Origin: Gonapodya prolifera JEL478
Taxonomy: Eukaryota; Monoblepharomycota; Monoblepharidomycetes; Monoblepharidales; Gonapodyaceae
DNA length: 64,000 bases
Reading direction: 5' to 3'
Assembly (NCBI GenBank): GCA_001574975.1
Contig: KQ965854.1
Span: 49,836-113,835 of the forward strand
Below the pieces are notes generated by a model. It did not search any database. It saw only the letters and a program-made list of their open reading frames with translations, and was not told where the DNA came from. The position numbers and the translations under genes are program-made. This document shows, in pieces, positions 10,820 through 21,908 of this stretch; position 1 is the first letter of the stretch; each line of letters begins with the position of its first letter.

Positions 10820-12664
10820 ATGCTTTACGACTATGTCAACCCTCACACCATCCACAACGACTTAATCTGTGCGATATGTTACAGTGAGCCCGCATTCTAT
10901 TAACTGGATCAACAGATCACAGCATCATTGATCGGCGGAATTGATAGATCCTATTCAGAACCTTCGACGCACACTGTGCGATCACGTGTTCTGTAAACCC
11001 TGTATTGAAGAGTGGCTCAAGCCTGGCGGGAACACGGAACGACAATGCCCCACCTGTCGTGCACCCGTTAGACCGCAACAACTGCGACAAGATCGACTGA
11101 TTCAAAACCAGCTTAATGACCTTCTAGTCTTCTGTCCCAACAAAGCATCACCGGATGACTGCACTTTTGAGGGTGCGCGATCACAAATCGGAACACATCT
11201 CGTGAAGGATTGTCCCGGCGCGAACATTTCCTGCGGGCTTCGAGGTTGTGAAGTTCTTGTCTTGAGGAGAGCCTTGGCGACGCACCGGGAAGAATGCGCT
11301 TACTGACCAGTGGCATGTCCTAATGTTGTGAATGGATGCAACGAAAACATTCCTTTCAAAGAAATTGAGGTAATTTGTCAATCCTCGCGAAGGTCTCATT
11401 GGTTTCCAAATGTTTACAAAAAAACATGTCCACAGCGTCATCGTGAATCTTGCGTGGGCCAGTTGCTGCGATGTAACGAGTGTGCATTACTAGTTCCTCG
11501 CAGGACAATGAAAACGCACCAGGACACTTGCCGACAGGCATGCGAGTTCAACCGCTATGGCTGCGAATGGATGGGCTTGCGTGTTGAAGTGGACGCACAT
11601 AATCAGGCATGCCCGTACAAAAAGATCGAAGGAGCTCTCCATTACTTCGAGGAGAGATGTACTTTGTTGGAAAAAGAGAATCGCTTTTTGAGGAATCGCC
11701 TACATAGCGTGCGTGGATCCGTGAGTGCTCTGAAACACACATTGTGTGCCTGCCCTGTCCTTTGATCTCAAGCACGACAATTTCTTGTACAGAAACTGTT
11801 TATGGTGTTTTTGAAAGCACGGAAAGGGTTTTGAGCGTTCATCGCATTGAATTCAACAACAATGCAAAGCCATCATGGCAGCTCCTTCATGAACCTGGGA
11901 ACGCGAGATGGCCAATGAATGCGGTTGTGCGTGGTCTTGGTCCTGACGTCATTTTGATCTACTCGGAAAACGGCAAGATTTATATGAAGAAGTTTGACAT
12001 ACAAAATCGCCAATGGATTGTGGAACCGCTACTGTCAGAAAGTTGCGACGAGAAAACGATCTGTGAGAACCTCGTGTTCACATTTGATGGCACTATTTCC
12101 ATCGCCGCAAAAGGAAAGCGACCTTATCTACTTTACTTCGGACCGAGCGCATATAATGGGATCCATGGTCCTCTTTTTAGCGGCAATTTCGGACTGCCTA
12201 GGATTGTGTGGTGCAATGGGAGTGAGATTTTGGGCTTTCGGGCGGAAGGACAAAATGCTCCCAATTACTTCTTATATGACGCGCGAACAAATCTCGGTCG
12301 GGAATCGAGTGCATGCCGCATTCCTCCTGATATTGATGGCTTTTGTTCAACAGCAGCGCACAACGATAGAGCTTTCCTTTTCAAAGGCTCAAAAAAGGCT
12401 TACTCTCTCAACCTTCAAGATGCTCGCGAAGGTTGCCTCACCCAAGCGGTCGAGCTGCCAGACTCCCAAATATTTCGCAAGGAGAACTTCTTCTCTTTTG
12501 CACTTCAGAACGATCCTTACGTGTACATTCTGGGTGGGGCAGATGGAGAATCCACCGTGGAACGATTTAACGAGAGGTCCAACAAATGGGAAGTGGTACC
12601 ATCTCTGGAATTCGGAAAATTAGGGACGCTGAAGGGAATAGCAATGTGCGACGTGATAATATGA
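10820..12664 (+). CDS. RING finger - TRAF zinc finger - propeller-like protein (possible E3 ligase), with in-frame TGA
   Basis: Exons about 10820-10883, 10948-11369, 11436-11720 and roughly 11792-12664. The first two give a C3HC4 RING (CAIC, CDHVFCKPC, CPTC), which binds E2 enzymes in ubiquitin transfer. TRAF-type zinc-finger repeats follow (CPNVVNGC, CNECALLVPRRTMKTHQDTC, CEFNRYGCEWMG), then a coiled coil (YFEERCTLLEKENRFLRNRL). The last exon encodes about 290 residues with kelch-like blades (YVYILGGADGESTVERFNERSNKWEVVPSLEF). There are two problems. An in-frame TGA at 11304-11306 sits inside the first TRAF finger, between ECAY and PVACPN, where CGA (arginine) would fit the family. The phase at the last intron also does not close. 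Either this is an early pseudogene or there is an assembly error. The gene lies exactly in the gap of the duplicated UNC-50/RAD51 segment. Confidence 0.65.
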
Positions 12665-12794
12665 AATTATTATTTGAGTTTTCTCTGGTGACATACAGCA
12701 CATGAAGGTGCATAGCAGCGAAATATTTTTGCGGTGAATGAACATTCTCATTTTGCGAAGATCGTCCCGCGCAAACAGAAATCGCTGGATCACA

Positions 12795-13020
12795 CCATCT
12801 CCCCCACTTTACCGTGCTTTTCGACTCGCAGTGGACACTTCTCATACCAGCGCCTCACTTTTGAGACTTCCAATTCCCCCACCAGTTGCGCCGCCTTGAT
12901 TCTCGCGAAATACGAAGACGATGAGCGTTCAAGCACAAAGACCGAATGAAGCTTAGACGCAGGAAGAGGATATGGGTGGAGCGGTTCCAGTGCAGAAGCT
13001 TGAAGTGAGTGATTCGCACC
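12795..13020 (+). pseudogene. RAD51 promoter and exon 1 fragment (dead copy)
   Basis: Copy of 60025-60261: the sequence upstream of RAD51, its ATG, exon 1 and the first bases of intron 1. The copied ATG is at 12921 (MSVQAQRPNEA), but codon 12, GAG in the real gene, is TAG here (12954-12956). Homology ends at GATTCGCACC (13020), ten or so bases into intron 1, so none of the catalytic exons are present. It cannot make a recombinase. It marks the right edge of the segmental duplication. Confidence 0.9.
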
Positions 13021-13586
13021 TATTCCTCAGTGCACACATCAACAAAGCTCCCTCGCCCTTTTGCCATGTCAACCAACCTTCTTGGTGAGACGAGGAGAGG
13101 GTGGGTGGAATACAGTTAGGCGGAGATAGTAATCGCGGGTTTATGAAGCGCTCCCGGCTGAACTCAACATCGCCACGTTGCTTCGTGGAGGAGCTTTGGT
13201 AGATTCTACCATAAGATGGCTCTTGCCGTGTAGACTTAGGGGGAGTGACATGACGTGTAGTCACGAACGGCGACCAATGGCACGAGAATAATTTCGTCGA
13301 AGTGCAGGTCTGCACTTGAGATTCCCAACCTCAAGATCCACCCTGAATATTGCATGGTTCTGCACGTAAGAACGTGCATCGCCATTGCACCTGCTGGTCT
13401 CTCCGTCCTTTTAGTGGCATCTCTCATCTGCGGAACTGCCTTACGAACATGCCCCTTCGTCGACCGCAACCAATCGCTTCCTCTCTAACACATAAATTTT
13501 TTTCTACTCAAATCATGATGTTTTGAGTGTTCGTCTTCATAGAGTTTGGGGTGAGTCACCTTTTGAGCCGTCCACAGAACTCGACC
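13021..13586. other. Intergenic, nothing recognised
   Basis: Between the RAD51 fragment and the HSP104 promoter. No supportable gene. Confidence 0.4.
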
Positions 13587-13609
13587 GAAGCTTCTCGAAT
13601 CTTCACGAA
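13587..13609 (+). promoter_or_regulatory. Perfect five-unit heat-shock element
   Basis: Alternating GAA and TTC units at strict 5-bp spacing: GAA 13587, TTC 13592, GAA 13597, TTC 13602, GAA 13607. This is the binding site of trimeric heat-shock factor (HSF). It lies about 105 bp upstream of the HSP104 start codon, so heat induction of that gene is a strong inference. Confidence 0.9.
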
Positions 13610-13713
13610 ATGTTTGAAGTCATACATAAAGACACGACAACTCTCCACCCATCTCACATTTTTGACTTCAATACCCATCACGCATTTCATCCCATTGATA
13701 CTCCATCATATCA

Positions 13714-16700
13714 ATGTCTCTCAACCCGGAAAACTTCACCGATCGCACGAACAAACTCCTCTCTGCAGCTCGCGATGCTGCGCTCGAAAACCGCCACGCC
13801 CAACTCTCTCCCGTCCACCTTGCCTACTCCCTCGCAAACGACGACGACCGTTTCCTGCCGAGCTTGATCCAGAAGGCCGGTGGTGATGCCCAACAGGCGG
13901 TGCGTGAAATCAGTAGGCAGCTTGTAAGACTCCCGAGCCAGGACCCGCCACCCGATGAAGTATCCATGGCCCCCGCCACCGCGCGTGTTCTGCGAGCTGC
14001 TGTGGATGTTCAGAAGAAGCAGAAGGTGGGTACAGGGCGAAACTTCACGTGTTGCAGTTTCTGAATCGCTGACCTCATGCCACATAACAGGATTCTCACC
14101 TCGCCATTGATCACGTTCTGCAAGCCCTTTCGACAACCACGGAGTTCCAGCAGGTGCTCAAAGCCGCGAGCATCACTGCCCAGCAGCTCGAGGAGGCCAT
14201 TAAGCAGACGCGGGGGAATCGGAAAGTGGACTCAAAGAACGCGGAAGGCACCTACGATGCTTTGAGCAAGTACGCCATCGACTTTACTAAGCTCGCCGAG
14301 GAGGGCAAGCTCGATCCAGTCATTGGGAGGGACGAAGGTACGTTTCTGAAAAACTCTCGGAGCTCACTCGACGTGGTCTCACACCGTCTCCTCTCTCTCC
14401 ACAGAAATTCGTCGAGTCATCCGCGTCCTCGCTCGCCGCACCAAGAACAACCCTGTTCTCGTTGGTGAGCCCGGAGTCGGCAAAACCGCCATTGTGGAAG
14501 GTCTCGCCCAGCGTATCGTCGCCGGGGACGTTCCCCAAAACCTCAAAACTCGGCTATGGAGTCTCGACATGGGCGCCTTGATTGCAGGCGCCAAGTATCG
14601 TGGAGAGTTCGAGGAGAGACTCAAGGCGCTTCTCAAGGAGGTCGTGGACGCACACGGCGGAATCATCCTCTTCATTGACGAAATGCATTTGGTGCTCGGA
14701 GCGGGCAAGACCGAGGGAAGCATGGACGCGGCCAATTTGCTCAAGCCTCTCCTCGCGCGGGGTGAGTTGAGGACTATCGGTGCTACGACGCTGGACGAGT
14801 ACCGGAAATACGTGGAGAAGGATGCGGCGTTTGAGAGAAGATTCCAACAAGGTGAGACCAAACTACACCCCATCAATAACCAGATAATTCACTGACTTTT
14901 TTTCCTTGCGACCCAACTCCTACACAGTCTACGTTGGCGAACCATCCGTCCCCGACACCATCTCCATCCTGCGTGGTCTGAAGGAGCGTTACGAGAACCA
15001 CCACGGAGTTCGGATCGCTGATGCCGCCCTCGTCTCCGCCGCCCAGCTTGCTGCGCGGTACATCACCAACCGCCGCTTGCCGGACAAGGCCATCGACCTG
15101 GTAGACGAGGCGTGTGCCAACGTCCGCGTGCAGTTGGACTCGCAGCCGGAGGAAATTGACGATTTGGAGAGACGAAAGTTGCAGTTGGAAGTGGAGGAGA
15201 CTGGTGAGTGTTGTGGTTGAGGTGCGAGAAAGGACGTAACGGGAAACGCGGTTCTCACCATAATTAAACCCACGTCAGCCCTCGCCAAGGAGAAAGACCA
15301 GTCCTCCAAGGAGCGTCTCCACAAAGTCAAGGAAGACATCTCGGCGATCGATGCCCAGCTCCAACCCCTTCGCGCTCGCTACCAGGCCGAGCGGGGTCGC
15401 ATCGACGAGATCAACAGGCTTCGCAAGAAGCTCGACGACCTCAAAGTCAAGTACGAGGACGCGTTGAGGAGGAGAGACCTTGCGACGGCGGCAGATTTGA
15501 AAGTGAGTTGATCAGTCGTTTGAATGTTGATTTTGGGTGGTTTGTTAATGTCGTGTTTTTAGTCGTACGCAGTGCCCGACACCGAAAAACGTATCGCTGA
15601 GCTCGAAAGGCAGGAAGCCGAGGCCAAGAGCGACCCGAAGCAAAGCGGAGCGAAACTTCTCACTGAAGATGTCGGACCAGACCAGATTGCAGGAGTCGTG
15701 GCTCGCTGGGTGAGTTTCATTGCCATCATTGCGTCACGTAGAACGTTTCGTAACCATTCTATGATCCAGACGGGAATACCAGTCGAGCGCCTCAACCAAT
15801 CCGCCGTCCAAAAGCTCCTCCAACTGGGCGACCGTCTCCGCCGCCGCGTTGTCGGGCAAGACGTTGCCGTCACTGCCGTCGCCGAAGCCATTCTCCGCTC
15901 GCGAGCCGGACTTGCTCGGGAGCACCAACCTATTGGGTCTTTCCTCTTCCTTGGTCCCACGGGTGTGGGCAAGACGGAACTTGCGAAAGCGCTGGCGGCG
16001 GAGCTCTTTGACGACGAGAAAAGTATGGTCAGGATAGACATGAGCGAGTTCCAGGAGCAGCATAGTGTCGCGAGGCTGGTTGGGAGCCCGCCGGGGTATG
16101 TTGGGTATGAAGAAGGAGGATACTTGACGGAGGCAGTTCGCAGGGTGAGTCTTATGCACGTTTGATTCTTCCATTTGTTGGGATCTAATATCTTGACGCG
16201 CACATTTAGCGGCCGTATACCGTTGTCCTCTTTGACGAGGTCGAGAAAGCCCATCCACAAGTCCTCACTGTTCTCCTCCAAGTCTTGGACGACGGTCGCT
16301 TAACCGACGGTCACGGACGCACGGTCGACTTCTCCAACTCCGTCATCATTCTCACCTCCAACGTCGGGTACCTCCACCTCCAGCACGCCGCGGACGAGGG
16401 CCGCCCCGTCGACGAGGGAGTCAAAGCACGCGTCATGGAAGACGTGCGGAGGTCGTTCCGCCCAGAGTTCATCAATAGGCTGGACGACATCGTGATCTTC
16501 AGTCCGCTCGGTGACGGGTCGCTGAGGAGTATCGTGCATATTCAGCTAGCGGGCATCGCGAAGAGACTGGAAGAGCGCCACGTCAAGCTGAGGATGACGG
16601 ACGAGGCGGCTGACTTTGTTTTGCGGGTTGCATATGATCCACACTTTGGAGCAAGGTGAGTTCATTTTACTCGGTTCTTGTGTATTGGTCTGTTACTTAC

Positions 16701-16892
16701 CAAGGATATGTCAGACCCATCCGCCGCTTCCTCGAAAAGACTGTGGTGACGCACCTCTCGCGCCTCATCCTCTCCAACTCCGTAACCGACCACGCAACCA
16801 TCACAATCGATTATGATAGCAAGCGTGATGACCTCACGTACTCTGTCGAGAAGGATCAGGAGGGTCCGGAGGTCGTGGAAATGGAATATTGA
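13714..16892 (+). CDS. HSP104: HSP104/ClpB family disaggregase
   Basis: Hexameric AAA+ chaperone that threads aggregated proteins through its central pore, working with Hsp70. Nine exons (13714-14025, 14091-14337, 14405-14851, 14928-15203, 15279-15502, 15563-15709, 15770-16144, 16210-16655, 16715-16892) sum to 2652 bp, or 883 residues, close to the usual 900. In order: Clp N-domain repeats; AAA1 with Walker A GEPGVGKT, pore loop KYRGEFE and Walker B ILFIDEMH; a coiled-coil middle domain; AAA2 with GPTGVGKT, pore loop GYVGYEEG and [11 protein letters not shown]; then [15 protein letters not shown] and the C-terminal small domain. There is no targeting peptide, so it is the cytosolic/nuclear form. 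It ends in VVEMEY and lacks the acidic tail of yeast Hsp104. The heat-shock element upstream fits its role. Confidence 0.97.
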
Positions 16893-17136
16893 CTCGAGGT
16901 GCCTCCAGCGGGCGACGTCAGGACGGGCGGCGGGACCGCCAGCAGGGGTTTGAAAAGGAAGAGAGGTAGTAAAATTTAATTCCATTGTACATAAATCATC
17001 TTGGGCTATATTTATTTTCGTTGTTGATACTGCAAATAGAAAGAAATGAAGTGAATGAACGCATGTGCAAGTAGTCTTATTACGTGATTACGTGATTACA
17101 TTTGTTGATGTAGCTTCTCGTTTACGTTCTTGTCCC

Positions 17137-18144
17137 TTAAATGACACAACCGCATTTCACACCATTTACAACTTTCGACTCAGAGTCCATTTTTCGCAAC
17201 CACGCCCTCCTCACACTGTCTGTCTCAAGTTCAACGGCAAAGTATCGTCCAGACAAGGTCTGCTCCACAAAAGAAGTCCCACCTCCTTTCCCCAGCTGCA
17301 CAGCAATACTGCCACTACCGGACGTCCTCCTTTTGACAACCACCCCGTTGAGAAGCTGTTCCTTCTCGTGAATATCCTGCTCAAAGCGGGACAAGGGTCG
17401 AACTGAAACATGGTAGTTGCGACCCCAATCAGAATCCCAGTGTTCGAACTGTGTGGAAGGAGAGCTGTGCGAGATGGGGCTCGTGGGGATGGCGGTGCGA
17501 GCGAAAGCGCACAGCTGCAGGTACACAGTGGGTTTGGGCTGCGAGAGTTCACTGGGCGCCAAGTCCGCCAAACGGAAGCGAACTCTCCACTTTGATGACT
17601 CTCCGTATCCCGTATTGGAGGAGCTGTCGAGCTCCGCTTCGATTTCCCGACTGGTCGCCCAACCCGTCGCCGTCGCTTTCAGCCCCACTTCAACGACACC
17701 TTCATCGACGAGGGGAGCAGCTGATGGCGTCAAGAATATTGTACCATCGAAAACAGATGTATGGCGGTTAAAGTGGAGGCAGGAAAAATGGATGGGCTTT
17801 GTTTCCGGGCGCACTGGACCGTTGTTCAGGATTAGCTCCGTCTTCTGGAGGTGCGATTGATGTACGCTAGACACTGCAACAGTGGCGCTGGGTAATCCTG
17901 TGCGATATGGACTCCCGGCCGGCATCGGATTGAGTGAACGCTCGCTCATCAAGGACGGCAGAGGGGGCAGCATCGTGAAGGGGGCCTTTGGGTCGGGCTC
18001 ATGTCCAGCTACGGGTGCGAACGAGATTGTGGAGAGTCCTTGCGTCGGCACAGATGGACGCCGAGAGCGCATGATAGGTTGAGTTTCTGTAAAGATTCGG
18101 GTTTCCATTTTGGGTTTGATCGGGACCTGGCACCCTTTCTGCAT
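17137..18144 (-). CDS. Protein with CBM21-like carbohydrate-binding domain
   Basis: A single long exon from ATG at 18144 to TAA at 17137 gives 335 residues. The first 100 are low-complexity and proline/serine rich. Residues about 125-250 resemble a CBM21 module, as in glycogen-targeting subunits of protein phosphatase 1: a strand GVVEVGLKATATGW, a KWRVRFRLADL segment, YLQLCAFA, and the characteristic end QFEHWDSDWGRNYHVSV, which parallels the WDNNxxxNY motif of that family. No RVxF phosphatase-binding motif was clearly seen, so a role in glycogen metabolism is only suggested. The open frame continues 21 codons upstream without an ATG, so a 5' exon is possible. Confidence 0.45.
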   Translation of the reverse strand: MQKGCQVPIKPKMETRIFTETQPIMRSRRPSVPTQGLSTISFAPVAGHEPDPKAPFTMLPPLPSLMSERSLNPMPAGSPYRTGLPSATVAVSSVHQSHLQKTELILNNGPVRPETKPIHFSCLHFNRHTSVFDGTIFLTPSAAPLVDEGVVEVGLKATATGWATSREIEAELDSSSNTGYGESSKWRVRFRLADLAPSELSQPKPTVYLQLCAFARTAIPTSPISHSSPSTQFEHWDSDWGRNYHVSVRPLSRFEQDIHEKEQLLNGVVVKRRTSGSGSIAVQLGKGGGTSFVEQTLSGRYFAVELETDSVRRAWLRKMDSESKVVNGVKCGCVI

Positions 18145-18432
18145 CACATAGTCCAGTTGGGCGCTCGCTTCTCTGCTGAGACGACAATTGCAAAGGTTTT
18201 CAATCACTCCAGTGGCGCAAACTGTGAAATCGTTTCACGTTTTTCTATGTTCCGTTGCGTTTCTCATTTTCGACTCCTTGCCTCCACGCTCGGCCTCGTA
18301 GAAGTGATTACCCCAATAATTCATGAAACAAAAGGCAATGGAAACAGGTGGAAAGTCCTGTCGGCCGTGGCCCATGGGTTGGGGCCACGGCACCATTTTA
18401 ACTGAGAACACAGTTGTGGCTCGTGTTCAAAG

Positions 18433-20804
18433 ATGCACACGAATCAAACTGGGCTTAAAGTTGCACAAGAGGATGAGGGGTCAGTGATTCTGAAAGCGGA
18501 TTCTGGGGTGGTCGGTGAGTGTCCTGTTGACATCGAAAGGGTTGAGACCCCACTCAGCAACAATACGCGTCCCAAACTAGGGAACAACCCCACAAAGAAT
18601 CCAAACCTAGAGGTACCGTCGATCAGTGACGACGAGGACGTGTCGTCTCTTCCGGAAGAGGAGCGCGAGTCAGTGCCCACTTCTACAGCCAAAATAGTCG
18701 CGATTTCGGGGAGAAACCGATTAAGAAGAACGAGGATGTACAAGTGGTATTAAACGTCACCAGTGATGTGGCCGTAGCTCCCTCGGTGGAACGTGGCTAC
18801 GCTCATGCTCATGGCTCATCAACGCACTCAGCTGCGACCAATTAGGGAAACTACGCCACGACAAACGAGGATTCAAATGTTGCGTTAGCGGCCAAAGATG
18901 ATGCTGTCGTGCGACGGGTGTGGAACCAGAGAATGTGGTGCCCGAAGCAGCAGGATTGATTGCAGATCCCAAAGCGAAGAGCCGCGCCGCAACGAATCTG
19001 GGTAAAAACGCAAGGAACAGCAAAGATACGGTTGTGCCACCGTCAGCAGAACTGGTGGATGGCGACGTATTAGCCCTTTCTACCAACCCGGCGGCATTGT
19101 TATTGGATCCAAATGCGAGCAAACCACAGACAAAGGAGCGCATACAGTGGGACTTTCGGCGTTCTGTGATGAAGCTCTCGTACCACAACCCTGTGAAGTC
19201 ATGCCAGAGCCTGCACTCGCATCAAACCATTCCGGAACCGCTGTCGACGCAGGGGAAGGGCACAAGCAAAAGATGTGTCGTTTAGAGCACCAGAATCATG
19301 GGAATGTTGCGCAGTCGGTCTTGGGCCAAGGCGAGGCATTTGTTCACACTCTACTCTTGGAGTGATCCCAAAGCCGGACCCATTTCGAAGGCATTACGAC
19401 CGTTTGTTTCCATCCCAGCATTTACGTTTGAAATTATGGATGCTATTGGTTTGCTGGTGGAGCGTAGAGCAGATATGGACACCACACACTGGGAGTGCTA
19501 CAAAAACTTCTTTATGAGGTATGCGATTAAATCCCGCAAATGCAAACATGCAATTACCAGCGCTTATTTTTCTACACCGCTTTGCTCTTAGTTATCTTGG
19601 CGGGTGCATTCCACAACATAACCTGATCCCCAAGGTCCAACAACTGCTTGTCAGAGGCGTTTCTGAGGGGCAAACCTTCCTCACAATCTATGACATAGCC
19701 AGGAAGCGTAGCTGGAACGGTGGGGTGGCTTGGCTCGACAAGGCTACCGTGTGGTACCACAACCATGCTATGGACCCCAAAAACCTTGTGGATCGCTACA
19801 ATCTTGTAGTCTGCCATGGACGGAAACAAGATTACGCCCGCGCTGCTCACTGGCTTGGAGAACTTAGTTTTCCACTGACTGACGAGTTGTTCAATGACTT
19901 CCAAAGTTGGGTCTTGACAGATGGTGTTCAACCGCAATTGATTTCGAGCAGGTGCATCATCCGGGCGATTGCACAGAGTAATTTGCTCAGAAGCAACTCT
20001 GTTACGGACATCAAGAGGAGATGGGGGCAAGCAAAGCTAATTCTCCCACTGGAATGGGTGGATTTGCGGAACAAAGTCACAATGCTATTCCCGACATGCA
20101 ACGCGTATGAGACAAGAAATGGAGCTATAGACTATGGAAATGTGTTTGAGGACCTTTTCTGCGCGGTCTGGCGCGGAAATACCTTCAGTGTTGCCATCCA
20201 GCAGTTTCAACAACAGCTTTTGCCACGGGACCATAATCGGCGATCAGCACTCAACTTCTTTGCGAAACAAGAGTGAGAGATGTGTATGCGCGTGGCCGTA
20301 AGCCTCATTCAGCTTAATCACCATCAGGTGCAGTGGTTCTGAGGACTAAACAACTTCACGGCAAGGTTTGACAACCATAATGTGACATGGAGACCTGACA
20401 TTTACGGCTTTGAAGACATTGGTACACGAAAGAGGATGTATATCCTGGAACTTAAGTTTACAAAGAGCAACTTCAGTGACTTACTGGATCAAAATGGCAA
20501 GGATGATCAATTTGCGCGGGAGCAGTGGTTTCAAATATTCCTGTATCAGCTTGCTGCATTTCACACTCAGTTTGTTCCGCGTCAGGAAGTGGCAGAGGTC
20601 GTCATCACTTACCTTTATGGGAAGACTGTACTGTGCAAAGAGGGAGCGTTTCGTGTGAACTTACCTTCAGTGACACATCTTAAGCTGAACATATCTGCAA
20701 CAGAACTCATTTTCGAACTGGAAACCATGAACCGATCTTATCTACGAACGCACACCAAAACACATTGCTATATTGTTTTATTTAACTTACTGTCATTATT
20801 ATGA
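18433..20804 (+). CDS. RecB/Cas4-like PD-(D/E)XK nuclease-domain locus, frame unresolved
   Basis: Plus-strand coding-like blocks lie at 18433-18753 (acidic, SDDEDVSSLPEEE), about 18920-19280, 19298-19516 and 19590-20273, ending with 20344-20804. A 74-bp intron (about 19517-19590) joins the third and fourth blocks in phase (FFMS-YLGGCIPQ). The last two blocks form a nuclease fold: GNVFEDLF near 20137-20160 (motif I-like); D in RPDIYGFED (motif II); ELK in YILELKFTK (motif III); then QIFLYQLAAF, the QxxxY motif typical of RecB, Cas4 and AddB nucleases. The N-terminal part matches nothing known to me. The earlier blocks are in different frames, and a TGA at 20340 blocks a simple join before the nuclease core, so the gene may be decaying. 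Host or mobile-element origin is undecided. Confidence 0.4.
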
Positions 20805-20857
20805 ATCTCAGACGGATTTCAGCTCCAACTGAGCGATCGCGGAGTGGCAGTCTTTTC

Positions 20858-21100
20858 TCATCGTTTCGTCTCTGACTCGCAAGCAGTTTGTAAGCTCTCT
20901 GGGGGATTACCATTTCCCACGAGTCCCGTTGTGCTCCCGTTCCCCCGGGTGGGCCCCATTGTCGCGTTTCTATTCCACCCAGCTAGCCCGTGCTCGCAGC
21001 TGACGTTCTCTGCTGGCATGCTTGCCCCTGTCGCAATCGGAAATGGAAGCAGCGTCGTCATCGGAGCCCTCGGATGCAAAACTGGCGTCAGATGCAGAAC
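20858..21100 (-). pseudogene. Remnant paralogue of the secreted protein gene at 23627-24519
   Basis: On the minus strand this reads MPAENVSCEHGLAGWNRNA and continues with GP..GNGSTTG, aligning with VPSKDVGCENGPAGWDGNA, GP and GYGTTS of the intact gene 3 kb away on the same strand. Similarity continues past the exon end into the intron (shared GAGACG-AACGATGAGAA). The copy therefore arose by DNA duplication, not from mRNA. The signal peptide and second exon are not recognisable. Confidence 0.6.
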
Positions 21101-21908
21101 AGTGCGGAGCGACTGCAGAGTGGACATGGCGAGTCTTCTGGAAAGCACAGAGCACGAGGAGAAAGAGCCGTGCACTCACGAGGATAGCGGACATGGATGT
21201 TAGTTCCCATGGGGCTGCGGTCACCTTGATATGTGAAGATCGCATCAGTGGCAACTCCTTTTCCTTCCATACGGACGTTCTCCTCGCTCGCGCTCTCTCG
21301 TTTGATTCTCTCTGCCATTCTGGCTGTCTTGGCCTTCGACAGACGAGGAAATTAAACACGGACACGAGGAATCATACTCCGCACAAACTCCACATTAGGG
21401 CGCGCACTTGGGCAGACCAATCAATGAAGAAACAGAGCAGAGGAAGAATGATAGGTGTCTTACAGAGCGTGATCGCACCAACGCACCCCGTGCCTGGCGT
21501 TGAGGGAACCCCTTTGTAAAGCTGTTCGCGTCGAAATACAATGGAGACCAGAGGATGAACATGCACACACCATATTCGGGAAGAGGTTGGGGAACATAAA
21601 GGACCAAGTACGGGGAGACCGTGAGACGGCAGGCTGCCATCGCGTGTCTCCGGACATAACTCAAATTCTCACTCGGTCACGAACGCGGCGGAACATCGAC
21701 TTTGCCGAGCTCAGCCAATCGTACATCTCGAGAAGCGCCACCACCATTTCCCGGAAGATGCGGCTCATCTTCCCTCGGGCACACGTGGTCCCTGGTGCTC
21801 CGATACTACCACGCGTGTGCTGCTTTCCACTGCCTCCTGGGGAAGCCGAGTTCATATATGCGGCGTTGTTTCTCAGTCACTTGACGATGCTCGACACCCT
21901 GCACGTAA

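Larger units (their letters stand above)
9408..13020 (+). repeat. Damaged, interrupted copy of the UNC-50/RAD51 junction segment
   Basis: Two blocks, 9408-10530 and 12795-13020, match 58630-59745 and 60025-60261 in the same order and orientation. The 2.26 kb between them (RING-TRAF gene) has no counterpart at 58-60 kb, where the blocks are separated by only about 280 bp. Confidence 0.85.

Noticed and set aside
16893-17136. Extra 3' exon of HSP104
   Set aside because: The stop after VVEMEY closes a full-length protein and no coding signal follows.
18433-20804. Cas4-containing prokaryotic-type defence locus
   Set aside because: Only a nuclease core of the RecB/Cas4 type is seen, with an intron and no neighbouring Cas or recombination genes.
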